NCBI GenBank assembly: GCA_963932145.1
Contig: OZ010580.1
Coordinates: forward strand, 818,001-882,000
Reading direction: 5' to 3'
DNA length: 64,000 nt
Source of the DNA: Acanthosepion lycidas
Lineage: Eukaryota; Mollusca; Cephalopoda; Sepiida; Sepiidae
Positions 61,901-64,000 of the stretch are shown piece by piece; the first letter of the stretch is position 1, and each line of letters opens with the position of its first letter. The notes below the pieces were generated by a model. It did not search any database. It was not told the DNA's origin and worked only from the letters and a program-made list of their open reading frames with translations. Position numbers and translations under genes: made by a program.

Positions 61901-64000
61901 TGAAAACTTTGGAATTGTAATATTTAATTTTTTTTTTTTTTTTTTTTTTTTTTACTGAATTTCTCCATTTTGTATATTCTTGTTTGGCTGTCCTTGAAGC
62001 TGTTATTTGGCTGAATGATGCTTTCTGAAAGGAACTGATTTAGCTAAAAATATTGTTGCAGTAAATACTTTGACACTCAGATTCCATATCGCCTTTTCAG
62101 AGGTTGTTAGAACATGAAATTTACTTTCAGGTTTGTTAGAATGACTGTGAAAACTATATTTGGTGATTGTGGAGAAACTGTTGAAACTCCTTTTTAAAAT
62201 CTTGTTTCTTTTATTGTGAATCCAGAGGAGTGCATTAATTATAGTTTATTATTATTAAAACTCCTGTAATTTTGTGTATATAACTTTAAGGACAACTTCC
62301 AGATAATTTAATAATTTTGTAATTGGAGTCTTCATTTTCTATTATTCATTAAAATTAATGTCCTTTTTGAAATCCTTTCTCTTTGCAAGTATTTCATTAG
62401 TAGTTTTTATTGGATTTTCTTCAGTAGCTTTATGCTATTTTAAATAACTCTTTGAAAACTTTCAAGAAACTTAAAATGCTTCAAAATTTAGCAATAGTTT
62501 TTTACCTAATCCTTAACTTCTTGCAACATTGTTTCTGACTTGTGAATGACTGCCTACAGGAAAAGATCTGATATCGTATCTATAATCACTCCACTCTAAC
62601 AGAAACATTTTGCTTAAAATGTAATCTTATTTCAAGTTAGGAAGCATAATATTCAACAAAGAAAAAGTTTGAAGATATTGTCTAACATCTTAACTTGTTG
62701 CGGATAAAATTTTAGATGAATGCAGCAAATGTTAAATGTGCACTGTTTGTAATTAACTCCCTCCAGGCTTTAGAGGTATGCACTTAAGTTTTATAGTTCT
62801 ATTTTTGTAATAATAACCTATTTTATTTTCAATTGAAGCAGTTATAATCTGAATTTTAAAATTTAGTGATAGAATAATTTTAATTTGAAATAATTGGCAT
62901 CTAAGAAATTTAAATTGTGACCTTGAATGTGATTGGGAATCACCAGGTAATAAGTTGATCATTGGAAAAGCTTTACTATTTATATCTAAGTAGATTAGTC
63001 TATAAAATTATTCTGATGGTTTTTCTACTTGTAAGAAAAATGAAAACTGGATAAAGTATGCAAGAAATATATTGGGTGATTTTTGAGAATCAAAATGAAT
63101 TTGCATTAAGACATTGTTACTAGTGGCCTTAGTTGTTCATTTCATAACTGTTATTTGCCTCATGTGCCCTGTTATTAAAGGGCACTGGTTTAGCTGTTGA
63201 TACAATTTAGTGAATATCTTTTATCAAATTATTTTTATGCAATGTCAACACTTTGAGAACACTGCAATTTTGTTCCTACTAATTTAATCTTCTTCTTTTT
63301 TTTTTTTTTTTTTTTTTTTTTGTGATCTTTGAAATATTTAAGATTTAATTTTGCTAAGATTAAAAACAAATTGATTCTAAGCATTGAATAAATACTTGGT
63401 TTGATTGGTTATCTCTTTGGCAGATGTTCAAATGTTTTTAAAACTCTGCTTCTGGTTGTTATGATTCAACCAACTTCAGTTTATTTACATTTCAAAAGTT
63501 ATATAAGGCTGGCCATAAAAGTCACTCTATTTTTGTCATTAGGTGGTAGAGAATGAGTTTAGTTTTGTCAACATGTATGTTTATTGCTTTTAATATTGTA
63601 GCTAAAAAAAATCTCTGGCATATTTACATGGTTAAAAAATATAAAAATATGACAAATGTAAAGTGTCAAGTGATTTGTGAAATTTCATGTTGACTGTTTC
63701 TTGCTGATTTTTAAGTGATCAAATTAAAATGCTGTGTAATGTTATGCAAATTGAAAATCATTTGTAGCAGCTTGATAATTGTTTTGATGTGTAGCTTCAG
63801 TATTTCAACTAAATGGGGATTAAAAAAACTTTTTTTTTTTTTTTTTTTTTTTTTCCAGTAAATTATGCGTGATAATGAAAGGTGGATACTTTATAAGTGT
63901 TGAATGCAAGACATTAGGCACTACTAACTTTATTCAAAGCCAGTTTTTTTCCAATGATGCTATGTATATGATAGCAAGTTTTCAGTTTCTTTGAGGGAAA

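Larger units (their letters stand above)
56408..64000 (+). other. TNPO1: TNPO1 intron 2 (5' 7.6 kb), with many long T tracts
   Basis: No further TNPO1 exon is recognised. At least ten homopolymer tracts of 20-30 nt occur, nearly all T on the sense strand (57469, 58731, 59839, 60010, 60510, 61388, 61817, 61928, 63296, 63830) and one A tract (61875). Internal duplications are listed separately. A + strand frame at 60174-60440 has no family match. Confidence 0.6.

Noticed and set aside
61743-61958. Phenylalanine/lysine-rich frame
   Set aside because: It is made of T and A homopolymers.

Overview
The window is AT-rich animal nuclear DNA. Its genes are split by long introns, and most of it is fossil repeats and low-complexity tracts. 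The mix of repeats (Ty3/gypsy fossils, Jockey/I and RTE-type LINEs, tRNA-derived SINEs, Tc1/mariner elements) and the protein sequences fit a mollusc, most likely a cephalopod such as an octopus. That placement is inference. There are no operons, CRISPR arrays or tRNA genes.

Three host genes are supported. (1) The 3' end of MPHOSPH10 (U3 snoRNP protein MPP10) lies on the + strand as four coding exons between 4152 and 10447; its 5' exons are upstream of the window or were not found. (2) A complete class A GPCR of 349 residues lies on the - strand in two coding exons, 43794-42972 and 29820-29594, split by a 13.15 kb intron inside TM6. (3) The first two coding exons of transportin-1 (TNPO1) lie on the + strand at 55942-56040 and 56332-56407, and a long second intron runs off the right edge. 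MPHOSPH10 and the GPCR converge on 10.4-29.6 kb. The GPCR and TNPO1 diverge from 43.8-55.9 kb.

Layout: 0.9-4.05 kb, a broken gypsy element with a 5' LTR, ending just before an MPHOSPH10 exon. 4.8 kb, a mariner-type palindromic MITE. 7.4-9.6 kb, a CpG-containing island, diverged ~110-bp tandem repeats and the 3' end of a LINE. 10.8-14.2 kb, two RTE-type LINE copies head to head, one split by a Tc1 transposon whose only lesions are three in-frame TGA codons. 14-29 kb, AT-rich intergenic DNA with a Jockey-type LINE piece, a tandem duplication, SINEs and dispersed repeats. 29.8-43 kb, the GPCR intron, with microsatellites, a 40-bp-arm snapback, a TA-flanked MITE, a ~0.9 kb minisatellite, a LINE 3' end and a second gypsy fossil holding a nested LINE tail. 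45-48.2 kb, an internally deleted I-type LINE. 48-55 kb, mostly AT-rich with a SINE and a minisatellite-linked repeat. 55.4-64 kb, the TNPO1 promoter, exons and an intron full of T20-30 tracts and diverged internal duplications.

The three genes have unrelated jobs (ribosome biogenesis, cell-surface signalling, nuclear import) and nothing suggests they act together. I did not find a clear new biological system. The most unusual items are the head-to-head LINE pair, the TGA-only decay of the Tc1 copy, the composite minisatellite-plus-repeat family, the promoter-like island inside an MPHOSPH10 intron, and a GPCR lacking both the amine-receptor aspartate and the NPxxY tyrosine.
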